A stretch of DNA of 24,106 nt, from positions 1 to 24,106 of the IMG/VR virus record IMGVR_UViG_3300032116_001291. The stretch is one strand, 5' to 3'. Source of the DNA: a virus. The translations under genes and the position numbers were made by a program. Below, piece after piece: positions 1-7,434 of the stretch (positions are counted from its first letter, which is position 1; each line of letters starts with the position of its first letter). The notes beneath the pieces were generated by a model. It made no database searches. It was not told the origin of the DNA and saw nothing but the letters and a program-made list of their open reading frames with translations.

Positions 1-2515
1 CTATGTTGGGGGTAAATACCACGGTGGGTAAAGTTCCGTATTTTAAACCCAAATCATATAAAGAGATGCTTTCGGCTTCAAAAGGGATATCGGAAGCAGC
101 TACGGTGAAACCCGTGGCATTGGGGGTGACGTATTGACCGCCCACGGGTCGCAGAACGTTGGCTTGATAGAAAGTAGGGGGGAGTGCGGTGTAATTATTA
201 CCTTGGTTTGTTCCCGATATGATACCAAAATTTTGTACTTCCCCATTCAAGCCCACTAAATTAACAGTGATGCGAATCGGGTTATCGTAAGCACCCCCCG
301 CTAAAGTGATGATATCCCCCGACTGATACCCCACTCCCGTGAAGGACATGGGGGAGAGGATTCCGATGGCAGAGGCTTTGACTTTCACGATACCACGAGC
401 CGCTTGTTCGGCTTGACCTAAAAAAGAAACCGAGGGGATGACCCCAAAATATGCCCCACCTGGGTTCGTGATATACGCCCTCAGAATATCATACCGAGCC
501 GTATATTTATTTATAGGGTCGTAGTATGGGGGTGAAATAAGGTTGGCGGAAGCATCAAAAGGTCGGATGTCAATAATAGGCTGCCGACGAGTATCTACCT
601 TAAAATCAATTTGACGAGTTAAATCAATGGTCAGTTCGCTCGACTGGTCATTCCAAGAATTAACCGCATATCTTTCATAATACACCCCCTCGCCCGTGAT
701 GTCCACAATTCGGGTATTGAGCGGGAGGAATTTTTCTCGCAAATATCGTTTGAGGGCAAATAGTTTGATGAGCACCTCTTCATTGGTATAGGCAAAGGCA
801 TCCTCGGTTTCGGGAATACCAAAATTATCAAAATCCCCATTATCTCGAACAATATCATAGTATAAGCCAAAAAGATTAGTTTTACGATAATGCTTGCTCG
901 GTAACAGTGTAATAGCATCACTATTTTTCCCCTTGTCTTTTAATTGAAAGGGTACTTGCATTTGCCGATACTTCCCAAAATACTCATCTTCTTGATTAAC
1001 GTTTAACCAATATTCTTTGATGCGAATATCAAAATACCCAAACCAATTAATAATATTGACTAAGCCTTTATATGAACCCACATACGGCCAGATATCCTCG
1101 CCTTGGAGTAACATTTCTTTTCTTTTCTTGTTGAGCAGTAACCAATCGGGCAGAGCCTCATTGACATCACTATCTCGCAAAATTAGTTCTTGTTCTTCGG
1201 TCACATCTCGACCAAAATTTTCCAACAACAAACCCAACCTCTCATCTTCGGCAACCACTTCCCCATCATACAAATTGGTCAATAGGGTTCTCTTGGTGGG
1301 AAAGGTGATGTCGGAAATAGTCATAGTTGCCGTATACACCCCCTCATAGTCGGCTTGAAGCCCAATGTTTAATTGGAGGGCTTCCTTTTCCAAACGACCA
1401 TATACAGTTCGGATATATTTCCCATTTCCCGTAGTGGGGATAAGGTCGGGTATGGCAGCCAAACTAGCGTTGGAGAGTGTAAAATAAACCACACTTTGTT
1501 TAACAATAGAGGGGTAATCCTCATTGTAATTAATATCAAATAAAAAATATTCGGGGTCGCTACCCGACTCAAAAGCCACTTCGAAAATAGGAATTACCGA
1601 GTAACGAAGAGTGGAGGTGGTCGTCGCCGAGATATTAACCGTGGTGGTGAAAAAAATGTGCGTGGGGGTGGTTAGGGTAACCGTATGTTCCCCGTCCAAA
1701 GGGGTAGTGGTGATGGTATCAAAGATGCGAATGGTATTACCCGTTCGAATATTGTGGGGGGTATAAGCAGTTAAAACTACACTCCCCGTAACTACCGAAT
1801 CTTCCGATAGGGTAATTAAATTATATTTGGTATCAATGCTCCTAATTTGAGTTCCTTGCGTAATACCTGGACCTAAAACAAACATCCCTACGGTGAGCTG
1901 TGCCAACACCGAGGGGTTGATGGCGGCTAGGGTGTTTTTATTTCCCGCATAAATCGTACCCGCAATAGAAATAGTTTCTATTTTTAAGGAGGCGGATGTA
2001 CCATTTGCACTATACTCCACCACGGGATACGGACCGTACTCCTCAATCCGAGGGAGCACATACTCTAAACCTCCGTTACTGTTCAATACCTCCTCTAAAA
2101 TAAAAATATGGTCGGTAGTTATCAAGCCCGTAGATACGGGTTCTAAATATTTTTGATTGAGGTAATACTCGGAGGGATAGATGAAATTGCCATTTTCGGG
2201 ACTGCTTGGGATAGTGAACCCTATAATTTCCCCATTACCCCCAAAACTAAGGTCGCTTGGTTGGGTATTCCAAACCAAGCCGTTAGCTATATTGAAAAAA
2301 CTTAGATAGGTGGATAGGGGGTTGTAATCTACCCCCGTGGTTTGAATTTCCACGTAATCAATCACCCCAGATAAATTGGCAAAGGCACTTATTTGTGCTC
2401 CGAACCCAACCCCACCCTCGGCTTGTACAACACTTACTATGATAGCTTGTGTTTTGCTAGGATTGAAGTTTAACCCCGCTTTATCGAAAAAATTTAATCT
2501 GTTAGTAAATAGCAT
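1..2515 (-). CDS. gp7/gpI-like baseplate wedge protein (3' end outside window)
   Basis: The frame is open from an ATG at 2515-2513 to the window edge, about 838 residues with no stop. Around residues 460-495 there is a segment with LNKKRKEMLLQG, then SYKGLVNIINWFGYFD, then IRIKEYW. This resembles the core of the phage tail gpI family, where a hydrophobic 'x-YKGT-x-x-A-I' helix is followed by a short-strand E-[WY]. In T4 the equivalent wedge protein is gp7, which forms a heterotrimer with two gp6 subunits. Position supports this, since gp25-like and gp6-like genes lie just upstream as in T4. The first ~450 residues are rich in beta-type sequence and may form peripheral domains. The start overlaps the stop of the preceding gene (TGATG), so translation is probably coupled. 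The wedge-core assignment is by motif and order; the rest of the protein is unassigned. Confidence 0.65.
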   Translation of the reverse strand, partial: MLFTNRLNFFDKAGLNFNPSKTQAIIVSVVQAEGGVGFGAQISAFANLSGVIDYVEIQTTGVDYNPLSTYLSFFNIANGLVWNTQPSDLSFGGNGEIIGFTIPSSPENGNFIYPSEYYLNQKYLEPVSTGLITTDHIFILEEVLNSNGGLEYVLPRIEEYGPYPVVEYSANGTSASLKIETISIAGTIYAGNKNTLAAINPSVLAQLTVGMFVLGPGITQGTQIRSIDTKYNLITLSEDSVVTGSVVLTAYTPHNIRTGNTIRIFDTITTTPLDGEHTVTLTTPTHIFFTTTVNISATTTSTLRYSVIPIFEVAFESGSDPEYFLFDINYNEDYPSIVKQSVVYFTLSNASLAAIPDLIPTTGNGKYIRTVYGRLEKEALQLNIGLQADYEGVYTATMTISDITFPTKRTLLTNLYDGEVVAEDERLGLLLENFGRDVTEEQELILRDSDVNEALPDWLLLNKKRKEMLLQGEDIWPYVGSYKGLVNIINWFGYFDIRIKEYWLNVNQEDEYFGKYRQMQVPFQLKDKGKNSDAITLLPSKHYRKTNLFGLYYDIVRDNGDFDNFGIPETEDAFAYTNEEVLIKLFALKRYLREKFLPLNTRIVDITGEGVYYERYAVNSWNDQSSELTIDLTRQIDFKVDTRRQPIIDIRPFDASANLISPPYYDPINKYTARYDILRAYITNPGGAYFGVIPSVSFLGQAEQAARGIVKVKASAIGILSPMSFTGVGYQSGDIITLAGGAYDNPIRITVNLVGLNGEVQNFGIISGTNQGNNYTALPPTFYQANVLRPVGGQYVTPNATGFTVAASDIPFEAESISLYDLGLKYGTLPTVVFTPNI

Positions 2516-2781
2516 CAGTTCAAATATTTATAGTTCTTATCGACGGTGTAATTAACCGATTTTTTGATTTGAGAAACATAGTCCATTATGTATACAATAA
2601 ATTTTTGCATTTCTGTCAAAATCTCTTTGCGCTTACTGTCATTCAACAAGTAAGGACTTAAGGTTTTATTAAAGACATTGTTTCTCCAATCATAGCCAAT
2701 ATTTTTCAACTCATCGAATTGATGTTTGGTAACTTCTCGATAATTTTCTCGGGTTAAATAACGCCCTTCCCTTTGTGCCAT
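2515..2781 (-). CDS. small basic protein in wedge operon, unrecognised
   Basis: An 88-residue protein, lysine/arginine/tyrosine rich and probably mostly helical, with no signal peptide or membrane segment. I do not recognise its family. Its ATG lies 22 bases after a GATATATA promoter-like motif and behind an A-tract leader, so it may be the first gene of a small transcription unit with the gp7-like gene. Its TGA overlaps the ATG of that gene (TGATG). Tight coupling to a wedge protein suggests an assembly partner or minor baseplate component, but that is inference from position only. Confidence 0.7.
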   Translation of the reverse strand: MAQREGRYLTRENYREVTKHQFDELKNIGYDWRNNVFNKTLSPYLLNDSKRKEILTEMQKFIVYIMDYVSQIKKSVNYTVDKNYKYLN

Positions 2782-2802
2782 GTGAAAGTGTTTTTTTTGT
2801 TG

Positions 2803-2810
2803 TATATATC
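2803..2810 (-). promoter_or_regulatory. putative late promoter motif GATATATA (copy 1)
   Basis: Minus strand reads TTTTGATATATACAAC, ending about 20 bases before the ATG of the 88-aa gene. It matches the element found ahead of several other transcription blocks here. It belongs to the GATATATAC subtype, shared with the copy at 4886. Confidence 0.5.
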
Positions 2811-2853
2811 AAAAGTCTTCTTGCACTATTAGCCCTTGGGTACTCTTTTGATA
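2807..2853. repeat. 9-bp inverted repeat overlapping promoter motif
   Basis: Arms TATCAAAAG (2807-2815) and CTTTTGATA (2845-2853) are perfect complements separated by 29 bases. The right arm begins just after the end of the 83-aa gene, and the left arm contains part of the GATATATA motif. It could be an operator-like element or an RNA stem at the end of the upstream transcript; there is no following U-run to make it a standard terminator. Confidence 0.4.
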
Positions 2854-2856
2854 AGA

Positions 2857-3108
2857 TTAGTCTTGACCGAAAGGTATGTTGGCAAGTTGTTGGGCAAAAT
2901 CTCGAAACGCATCTTCCATAGGTTTTACCGACATTCGTTTGAATTTATCGGCAAATTGGTCGAATAATAAAAACATTTGATTGTTGTCCAATTTGCTAAT
3001 ATCTGACCATAGCGAATTGACCACTGACATATTGAGACCCTCGTGGAGGGTTTCGGGGTTCTGAGTTTCACTCACAAAACTTTCAAAAGTGTTAAGATAT
3101 TTTTTCAT
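2857..3108 (-). CDS. 83-aa protein with capsid-targeting-like N-terminus
   Basis: The first 14 residues are MKKYLNTFESFVSE. This resembles the short amphipathic leader of T4 internal head proteins (for example MKTYQEF-type starts), which directs proteins into the prohead and is cut after an (I/L)-x-E motif by the gp21 protease. Here the cut would follow E14. The remaining ~69 residues look helical and are not recognised. The gene lies between gp6-like and gp7-like wedge genes, 28 bases after the gp6-like stop, so it may instead be a baseplate accessory. The leader reading is inferred from similarity to the 129-, 191- and 204-aa proteins encoded at 6189-7824. Confidence 0.65.
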   Translation of the reverse strand: MKKYLNTFESFVSETQNPETLHEGLNMSVVNSLWSDISKLDNNQMFLLFDQFADKFKRMSVKPMEDAFRDFAQQLANIPFGQD

Positions 3109-3136
3109 AGTTTGGGGTTTATTTTAGGATTATCCA

Positions 3137-4831
3137 TTAAGAATTTTTGACTTGGTCGATATTGATTCGGTGGATACTTAAATTTAGGTTATCGTTGGTG
3201 TCCTTACCAAAGGCGATGTTGACACTACCAGGTTTTCCTTGTTCTACGGTATCATAGTAAATATACCCGTTCCGAGTTTCCCAACCTCCACGAATGAGCG
3301 CATACTCACCTCGACCAATAACGATATCCCCAAAAACATCAATTCCCTTATCGGGTAGGTTCGCATTGTTTGGGTCTTTTTTAAAGGCTTCGTTTTCTTC
3401 GGAAACAAACCATACATTAACGCTATCCACACCCTCTACAGTTTCAATAACCGAAATGATGTCTGATTTGGGGATGCGGTCTCTTCGACGGTTCTTTAAG
3501 AAATAATCACTCGATTTTGATACAACGGACTGCCTAATAGTATCTTTACTATAACCCTCAATGGCTATAATATTAACATTCATGACATATCTTTTTACGA
3601 TTGGGTCTAAGATTTTGATTTCTGTGCCCATAATTTTTTGTCCGCTTTGTTCCACGTAATCATAAATTTTTTCCTTTTCATCATTGGTCAATAAAAACAA
3701 TTGAACTGGAACCGAAAAGTAATCGGCACTTGCGGGTTTTCTTTTATTGACATCGGGAATGAGAAATAAGTAAACCACATTATCATCGGTAACATCATCG
3801 TCATTTAATGAACTAAAGGCATCAATAACTGAAAATATGTTGAATTTTTCTAAAAAATAAACATAAGAGTCCGCATTAGCCAAGACAAAGGCTTTGGAAG
3901 TTTTGGGTGCTAATATTTTGGTTAAGGCGATAGGTTCGGGGTCAGAACCGAATAAAATGGGTTTAAACACCGAGATGTCAATTGCCTCATTGGCATCCAC
4001 GGGTGTCCCAATGGTATCGTATAAACTTTCGGCAAAGGTAAAGCTAGCGGCTTCGGAATCAAAAATGTTCCCCCCATTACCACTTGTAGAAATATACTCA
4101 ATTTGGATAGTCGCCCCCAATTCTGGTATTTGACCAAAATAAATGTTTCCAAAATATAAATCCAAACCCCCGTTGATACCCGTTTTAACAATACATCCTT
4201 TAGCATTATAGGGAATGTCGTATAAACTCTCGTAAATTTTCCATTGGTCGCCGTTAACATAAACTTTGACGTTGAAATTATCAATCAACGCCCCCCTTTT
4301 ACCGTTAAAATTAAAAGATTGGAGTGCATCCCCACCTCCCGTAACTTTTTGTGTTTCAATAACCCCTTGAACTACTCGGAGTTCTATCGAATTTTTTCCA
4401 ATCAGATTCATCCTAGTTTCCTCCCCATCCATATCAATGATATAACTGAGGTTGTTGGTGTTATTGATTAGTCGAGTGTGTTTAGGGATTATGATGGTAT
4501 TCCCATAAATATTGAGCGGGTTGCCATTGTATGTGAGTTTGACTGACCCCGTAGCCGAAATCGCCCGAGTGGGGTTGTGACCTGCGATACGAGCCCAATT
4601 TCGAATAGATACATCTCGAGTAGAGGTGTAAATATTTAATTCAGTGATACTATCTTCAATATAGTAGAAAATTAGTTTTCCTAAATCGATAAGGACTTGT
4701 AGAATTTGACCATAAGCCGAAGCGGGGGTGAAAACCTCACCCACTTGAAGGAATTTACTAGTCAAGTACTCACGAGCATCGTAGTACATTTGACCAAAGC
4801 GAATTCTATTATATTTGAAAATATTGGGCAC
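3137..4831 (-). CDS. gp6/gpJ-like baseplate wedge protein
   Basis: 564 residues. The N-terminal ~130 residues carry the pattern typical of gpJ/gp6 proteins: a helix near residues 40-65, then NIYTSTRDVSIRNWARIAG and a following segment HNPTRAISATGSVKL. The middle is beta-rich, and the C-terminal half has the usual 'DVNIIAIEGY'-type strand-helix elements and a segment around VIETVEGVDSVNVW that also recurs in gpJ proteins. In T4, two gp6 copies per wedge form the ring that holds the sheath-baseplate junction together. The start codon is GTG (4831-4829), preceded by an A-tract and 14 bases from the gp25-like stop. Order gp25-gp6-(two small genes)-gp7 closely follows T4. Length is within the range for this group (T4 gp6 is somewhat longer). 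Confidence 0.85.
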   Translation of the reverse strand: MPNIFKYNRIRFGQMYYDAREYLTSKFLQVGEVFTPASAYGQILQVLIDLGKLIFYYIEDSITELNIYTSTRDVSIRNWARIAGHNPTRAISATGSVKLTYNGNPLNIYGNTIIIPKHTRLINNTNNLSYIIDMDGEETRMNLIGKNSIELRVVQGVIETQKVTGGGDALQSFNFNGKRGALIDNFNVKVYVNGDQWKIYESLYDIPYNAKGCIVKTGINGGLDLYFGNIYFGQIPELGATIQIEYISTSGNGGNIFDSEAASFTFAESLYDTIGTPVDANEAIDISVFKPILFGSDPEPIALTKILAPKTSKAFVLANADSYVYFLEKFNIFSVIDAFSSLNDDDVTDDNVVYLFLIPDVNKRKPASADYFSVPVQLFLLTNDEKEKIYDYVEQSGQKIMGTEIKILDPIVKRYVMNVNIIAIEGYSKDTIRQSVVSKSSDYFLKNRRRDRIPKSDIISVIETVEGVDSVNVWFVSEENEAFKKDPNNANLPDKGIDVFGDIVIGRGEYALIRGGWETRNGYIYYDTVEQGKPGSVNIAFGKDTNDNLNLSIHRINIDQVKNS

Positions 4832-4845
4832 GGGACTAATTTTTT

Positions 4846-5208
4846 TTAACGAACAACTACACCGAGCTGTCTAACATCATCTATGTATATATCTAAATAA
4901 GCTAAATCTCGAACCGAGCCAGGCACAAAGGTTACTTGCATTCGGATATTGTACGTACTAGCTTCGGGGATGTAACGAGAAATTTGAGCATTGAATGCTG
5001 TTTCCAAATCTTTATTATTGAAATTTAATTGAAATAATCTTCGCTCCAAATCCAAACCTAAACGAGGCTCGCCCAAGATATCACCTGGGGTCGTAAAAAT
5101 TATCATTCTAATTTTGGTCAACGCCGCTTCCAAACTAGAATTTGTTTCTAATTGTTCGTAAGTATAATTGGGGTCTTGAAAATTGCGACAATATAATTCT
5201 TTTAGCAC
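4846..5208 (-). CDS. gp25/gpW-like baseplate wedge protein
   Basis: 120 residues, the usual size of the GPW_gp25 family. The diagnostic part is IRMIIFTTPGDILGEPRLG followed by LDLERRLFQLNF, matching the family pattern 'I-x-x-x-x-x-T-x-PGE-x-x-x-P-x-[FL]G-x-x-L-x-x-x-[LI]F'. The C-terminal half has the alternating strands of the family. In T4, gp25 sits in the inner wedge, helps start sheath polymerisation and is incorporated with gp6, gp7 and gp53. The start chosen is GTG at 5208-5206; no in-frame ATG fits the family N-terminus better. About 100 bases of leader precede it. Confidence 0.9.
   Translation of the reverse strand: MLKELYCRNFQDPNYTYEQLETNSSLEAALTKIRMIIFTTPGDILGEPRLGLDLERRLFQLNFNNKDLETAFNAQISRYIPEASTYNIRMQVTFVPGSVRDLAYLDIYIDDVRQLGVVVR
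4886..4893 (-). promoter_or_regulatory. putative internal late promoter motif inside gp25-like gene
   Basis: Minus strand TTAGATATATACATAG lies within the 3' end of the gp25-like gene, 55 bases before the GTG start of the gp6-like gene. It matches the same motif seen in intergenic regions, but because it is coding sequence (Leu-Asp-Ile-Tyr-Ile) the match could be chance. Confidence 0.3.
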
Positions 5209-5309
5209 TTTATGTGTATTTTTAGTTCTTAATTACAACCAGCATCGGTTACTTATTTTTTATTGATATAGATACAACATTGAATATTTTGTATTAGTGT
5301 ATATATAAC
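5209..5309 (-). other. intergenic leader upstream of gp25-like gene
   Basis: AT-rich 101-bp spacer. A weak variant of the promoter motif (TATATATAC, with TT instead of GA upstream) occurs at 5300-5307, overlapping the end of the preceding stop region by position only. No clear hairpin or small ORF was found here. Confidence 0.4.
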
Positions 5310-6041
5310 TCACCTATAAATCATAAACCAATCGGGAACATTCTCCTCATCAATCTTGGTTTTGAGCATTTCAATTTCTTCCTTTCCCTCATCTTTCAGC
5401 ATATCCCCATTAACAGCGATACCACCTGGGAGGTTAAAAGTAAAAAACCCCAAAATTCGACCCAGGGAAATTTTGGCTTCCGCCGTCACCCATCTTTGGA
5501 AATTCCAATCATCGTATAGTTTGGTTTCCTCTATTTTAACATAGGTTTGGAGGAATAGATTTTTTTTGGGGTCTCGACCTAATATCTTAAGTCGATGTGT
5601 ATTGGTATTGAAATCATAAGAAACTCGTTCTAATATAAAGGCTTTGGTTAAATCCCAATAAGAATACTGAGCAGTTCGTAAAACCAAATCATCGGAAGCA
5701 AAGGGGGCTAAATATATCTCCGCTGCTAATAGCCTATTATCGGAAAAATCTCGGTCGATAGTTCCTAAGCGTCCGCCACCCGAAATTTCTTTACATTCAA
5801 AGACACTGATAACACAATCGGGGAGTAAGATACTGCGAGTCCTTTTAAACTCGGGGTCGGAAAACCATTTCTTTTCAATCACGTAATATTGGGTCTCCAC
5901 CGAATATTGATAGTTAATGTAGAACCAATTCAAGGCTTGGTTGATTACCCTTTCAATTTCTTGGGGTGGGACAGAGTAGGGGAGTGCGCCACTACCCGTA
6001 ATTTCGTCATTAACTAATTGAATTAACTCACTTCGGGTCAT
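5310..6041 (-). CDS. virion structural protein candidate, 243 aa
   Basis: I do not recognise the family with certainty. The N-terminus (TRSELIQLVNDEITGSGALP followed by IERVINQALNWFYINYQYSV) has the helical look of small phage neck or connector proteins, and the remainder is a mix of strands and helices with a conserved-looking tryptophan/tyrosine-rich middle. There is no signal peptide or membrane segment. It is the first gene of the wedge operon, behind a clear promoter motif (6086-6093) and just after a terminator-like hairpin, and about 100 bases ahead of gp25. Position suggests a baseplate or neck component made in step with the wedge; a gp8-like or connector role are alternatives. Confidence 0.6.
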   Translation of the reverse strand: MTRSELIQLVNDEITGSGALPYSVPPQEIERVINQALNWFYINYQYSVETQYYVIEKKWFSDPEFKRTRSILLPDCVISVFECKEISGGGRLGTIDRDFSDNRLLAAEIYLAPFASDDLVLRTAQYSYWDLTKAFILERVSYDFNTNTHRLKILGRDPKKNLFLQTYVKIEETKLYDDWNFQRWVTAEAKISLGRILGFFTFNLPGGIAVNGDMLKDEGKEEIEMLKTKIDEENVPDWFMIYR

Positions 6042-6085
6042 ATCGGAAAGATTTTTTTCACCCCTATGAATTGGGGGTTTTCTTA

Positions 6086-6093
6086 TATATCTA
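6086..6093 (-). promoter_or_regulatory. putative late promoter motif GATATATA (copy 3)
   Basis: Minus strand TTTTAGATATATAAGAAAAC, 45 bases before the ATG at 6041. It sits directly downstream of the hairpin at 6103-6130, an end-of-one-unit/start-of-next arrangement. A short CCCC/GGGG pairing (about 6062-6080) could form a small stem in the 5' leader. Confidence 0.55.
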
Positions 6094-6102
6094 AAAGAAG
6101 AA

Positions 6103-6130
6103 CCCCAAAGACCAAAAAGTCTTGGGGGTT
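6103..6130 (-). terminator. probable intrinsic terminator after cargo cassette
   Basis: AACCCCAAAG (from about 6103) pairs with CTTGGGGGTT (6121-6130) with one mismatch around an A-rich loop. On the minus strand the stem is followed by CTTCTTTTAG, a modest T-rich tail. It lies about 60 bases after the stop of the 191-aa gene. It would separate the tagged-protein genes from the wedge operon. Confidence 0.55.
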
Positions 6131-6188
6131 GTTATTTATTGAGGATGTAAACATCTTGATTTATTTTTTCCACCACACAGATATATTA

Positions 6189-6764
6189 CTAGTATGGGTC
6201 GTATTCAATTCCCCCAATCGTTATATGCTCATCACTAAATAGCACATAATCATTCGAATCTTTAGCTATATTACGTTTTAATCCATCTACACCATTTTTG
6301 AGTAAAAATAAAGATGCTTTTTTATCACCACCTAAAATCCTTGATAAAGTATTATAGAATAGCCACCCCACATAAGAGAATTCAACAACTTCGTCAGATT
6401 TTTTATTATGTCCGCCTAATGCTTCTACAACTTTATTAACTATGTCCTCTTGAACTGGATTCCTCGTATCTATCAAAATATATCCTTTTTTGTCTTTAAA
6501 AAGATTTACTTTATATAGATATTCGCCATATTCTTTATCTGGTATAAAGTTGCTAAAATAAATACCCCAACCACTTAACTGTCTATTCTTATTATTACTA
6601 ACTTTTGATATATCAAATTTATCAAATTTAATCGGACTTCTATGGTAAGCTGTTATTCCTTCTTTAATAGAATCGAATTTTGAATTAAGTAGTAAAGTTT
6701 GTTCATTCAAATATTCACGCATAGTAGTTGCTATGAATTTGTGTGGTTTTTTATCTTGTCCCAT
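6189..6764 (-). CDS. ADP-ribosyltransferase-like protein with packaging-tag N-terminus
   Basis: 191 residues. The catalytic-type start is ITAYHRSP (H41) followed by KFDKFD and then GWGIYFSN (Y69), and the end is YVLFSDEHITI. This matches the pattern of phage and mobile-element ADP-ribosyltransferase domains of the H-Y-E kind ('YHGSP...FDKFD...GWGLYF...Y-V-[IL]-F-D'). The last position could be D178 or E179. Residues 10-22 (FIATTMREYLNEQ) form an N-terminal segment nearly the same as that of the neighbouring 204-aa protein and similar to T4 capsid-targeting leaders, with a possible prohead-protease site after E21. By analogy with T4 Alt, it may be packaged and injected to modify a host protein. 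Activity and target are inference; the GS of the usual YHGSP is RS here. Confidence 0.62.
   Translation of the reverse strand: MGQDKKPHKFIATTMREYLNEQTLLLNSKFDSIKEGITAYHRSPIKFDKFDISKVSNNKNRQLSGWGIYFSNFIPDKEYGEYLYKVNLFKDKKGYILIDTRNPVQEDIVNKVVEALGGHNKKSDEVVEFSYVGWLFYNTLSRILGGDKKASLFLLKNGVDGLKRNIAKDSNDYVLFSDEHITIGGIEYDPY
6699..6734 (-). repeat. tag-coding repeat, copy in 191-aa gene
   Basis: This 36-base segment codes for IATT-M-REYLNEQ. It is identical at 30 of 36 positions, ungapped, to 7364-7399 in the next gene upstream; all six differences are transitions. Confidence 0.75.
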
Positions 6765-6805
6765 ATTATAAAAACGTTCTTTTTTATTTGTTGTCGCCCA
6801 AAAAA

Positions 6806-7420
6806 TTATATAACATCATATGTTATGTCTTTTAATTCATTAGTTTCGTCATTTAGTTCGTATATGAATCTAACATCATCCAATGTTACATTTCTAACGG
6901 AAAACCCTAAACCCACATCACCGAGTTGAGAATTAATTGTAAAATCACCAATTTCGTAGGCAAACCCTTGCGTTTCCAATCTTTCAACCATGTTTAGGTT
7001 TAAAAATTCTTTCTCAATGGCATTAATACCAATAACATACAAACCCCCTTTATAGCGACCACTTTTTTTCACTTTCAATCCCCACTCAATAACCTCACTT
7101 CTTGAGCCACCAAAGGAAGCACCGAAATATTTTTCTGGTGGGACACTATACTCACCGCCTATTATTTTTTTCGTTTTTAATATTATATTAAATTCCTTTT
7201 CATCAACAATCCTCCATAAAAAGGTGGTTGTTAAAAACGTACCAACACCAATATTTCTAAACAAGCTAAATTTATTTCTTAAATAAATCGCCTCTTTAAA
7301 ATTATCTTCAGTAATTTCGATGGGCGTTTCTTTGAAATCGTAAATACTATCTTTCGAAATCTTCTGCTCATTCAAATACTCATGTATGGTAGTTGCTATA
7401 TAATCGAAAGAGGGTTTCAT
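6806..7420 (-). CDS. second tagged protein, possible ADP-ribosyltransferase
   Basis: 204 residues. Residues 7-19 (YIATTIHEYLNEQ) repeat the N-terminal tag of the 191-aa protein, with a possible cleavage site after E18. After a 45-residue spacer comes FLWRIVDEKEF (R70), then KYFGASFGGSRSEVIEWG (98-114) and GGLYVIGINAI. An arginine-ended first strand, followed by a 'K-[WY]-F-[AG]-x-S...A-x-x-W-G' segment and then a strand, is a layout seen in R-S-E-type ADP-ribosyltransferases and related phage proteins. The final catalytic glutamate cannot be placed confidently, so the fold call is weaker than for its neighbour. The start lies behind an A8-CA leader, 14 bases after the stop of the 129-aa gene. 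It might instead be an unrelated internal head protein. Confidence 0.5.
   Translation of the reverse strand: MKPSFDYIATTIHEYLNEQKISKDSIYDFKETPIEITEDNFKEAIYLRNKFSLFRNIGVGTFLTTTFLWRIVDEKEFNIILKTKKIIGGEYSVPPEKYFGASFGGSRSEVIEWGLKVKKSGRYKGGLYVIGINAIEKEFLNLNMVERLETQGFAYEIGDFTINSQLGDVGLGFSVRNVTLDDVRFIYELNDETNELKDITYDVI
7364..7399 (-). repeat. tag-coding repeat, copy in 204-aa gene
   Basis: Partner of 6699-6734 (30 of 36 bases identical). It codes for IATT-I-HEYLNEQ. The similarity stops at the end of the tag; the downstream parts of the two genes do not align by eye. Confidence 0.75.
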
Positions 7421-7434
7421 CTAGTTTGTTTTTT

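Noticed and set aside
6062-6080. CCCC/GGGG hairpin in the leader of the 243-aa gene considered as a second terminator
   Set aside because: The stem is only about five base pairs and lies after the promoter motif; it is more likely a leader structure or chance pairing.
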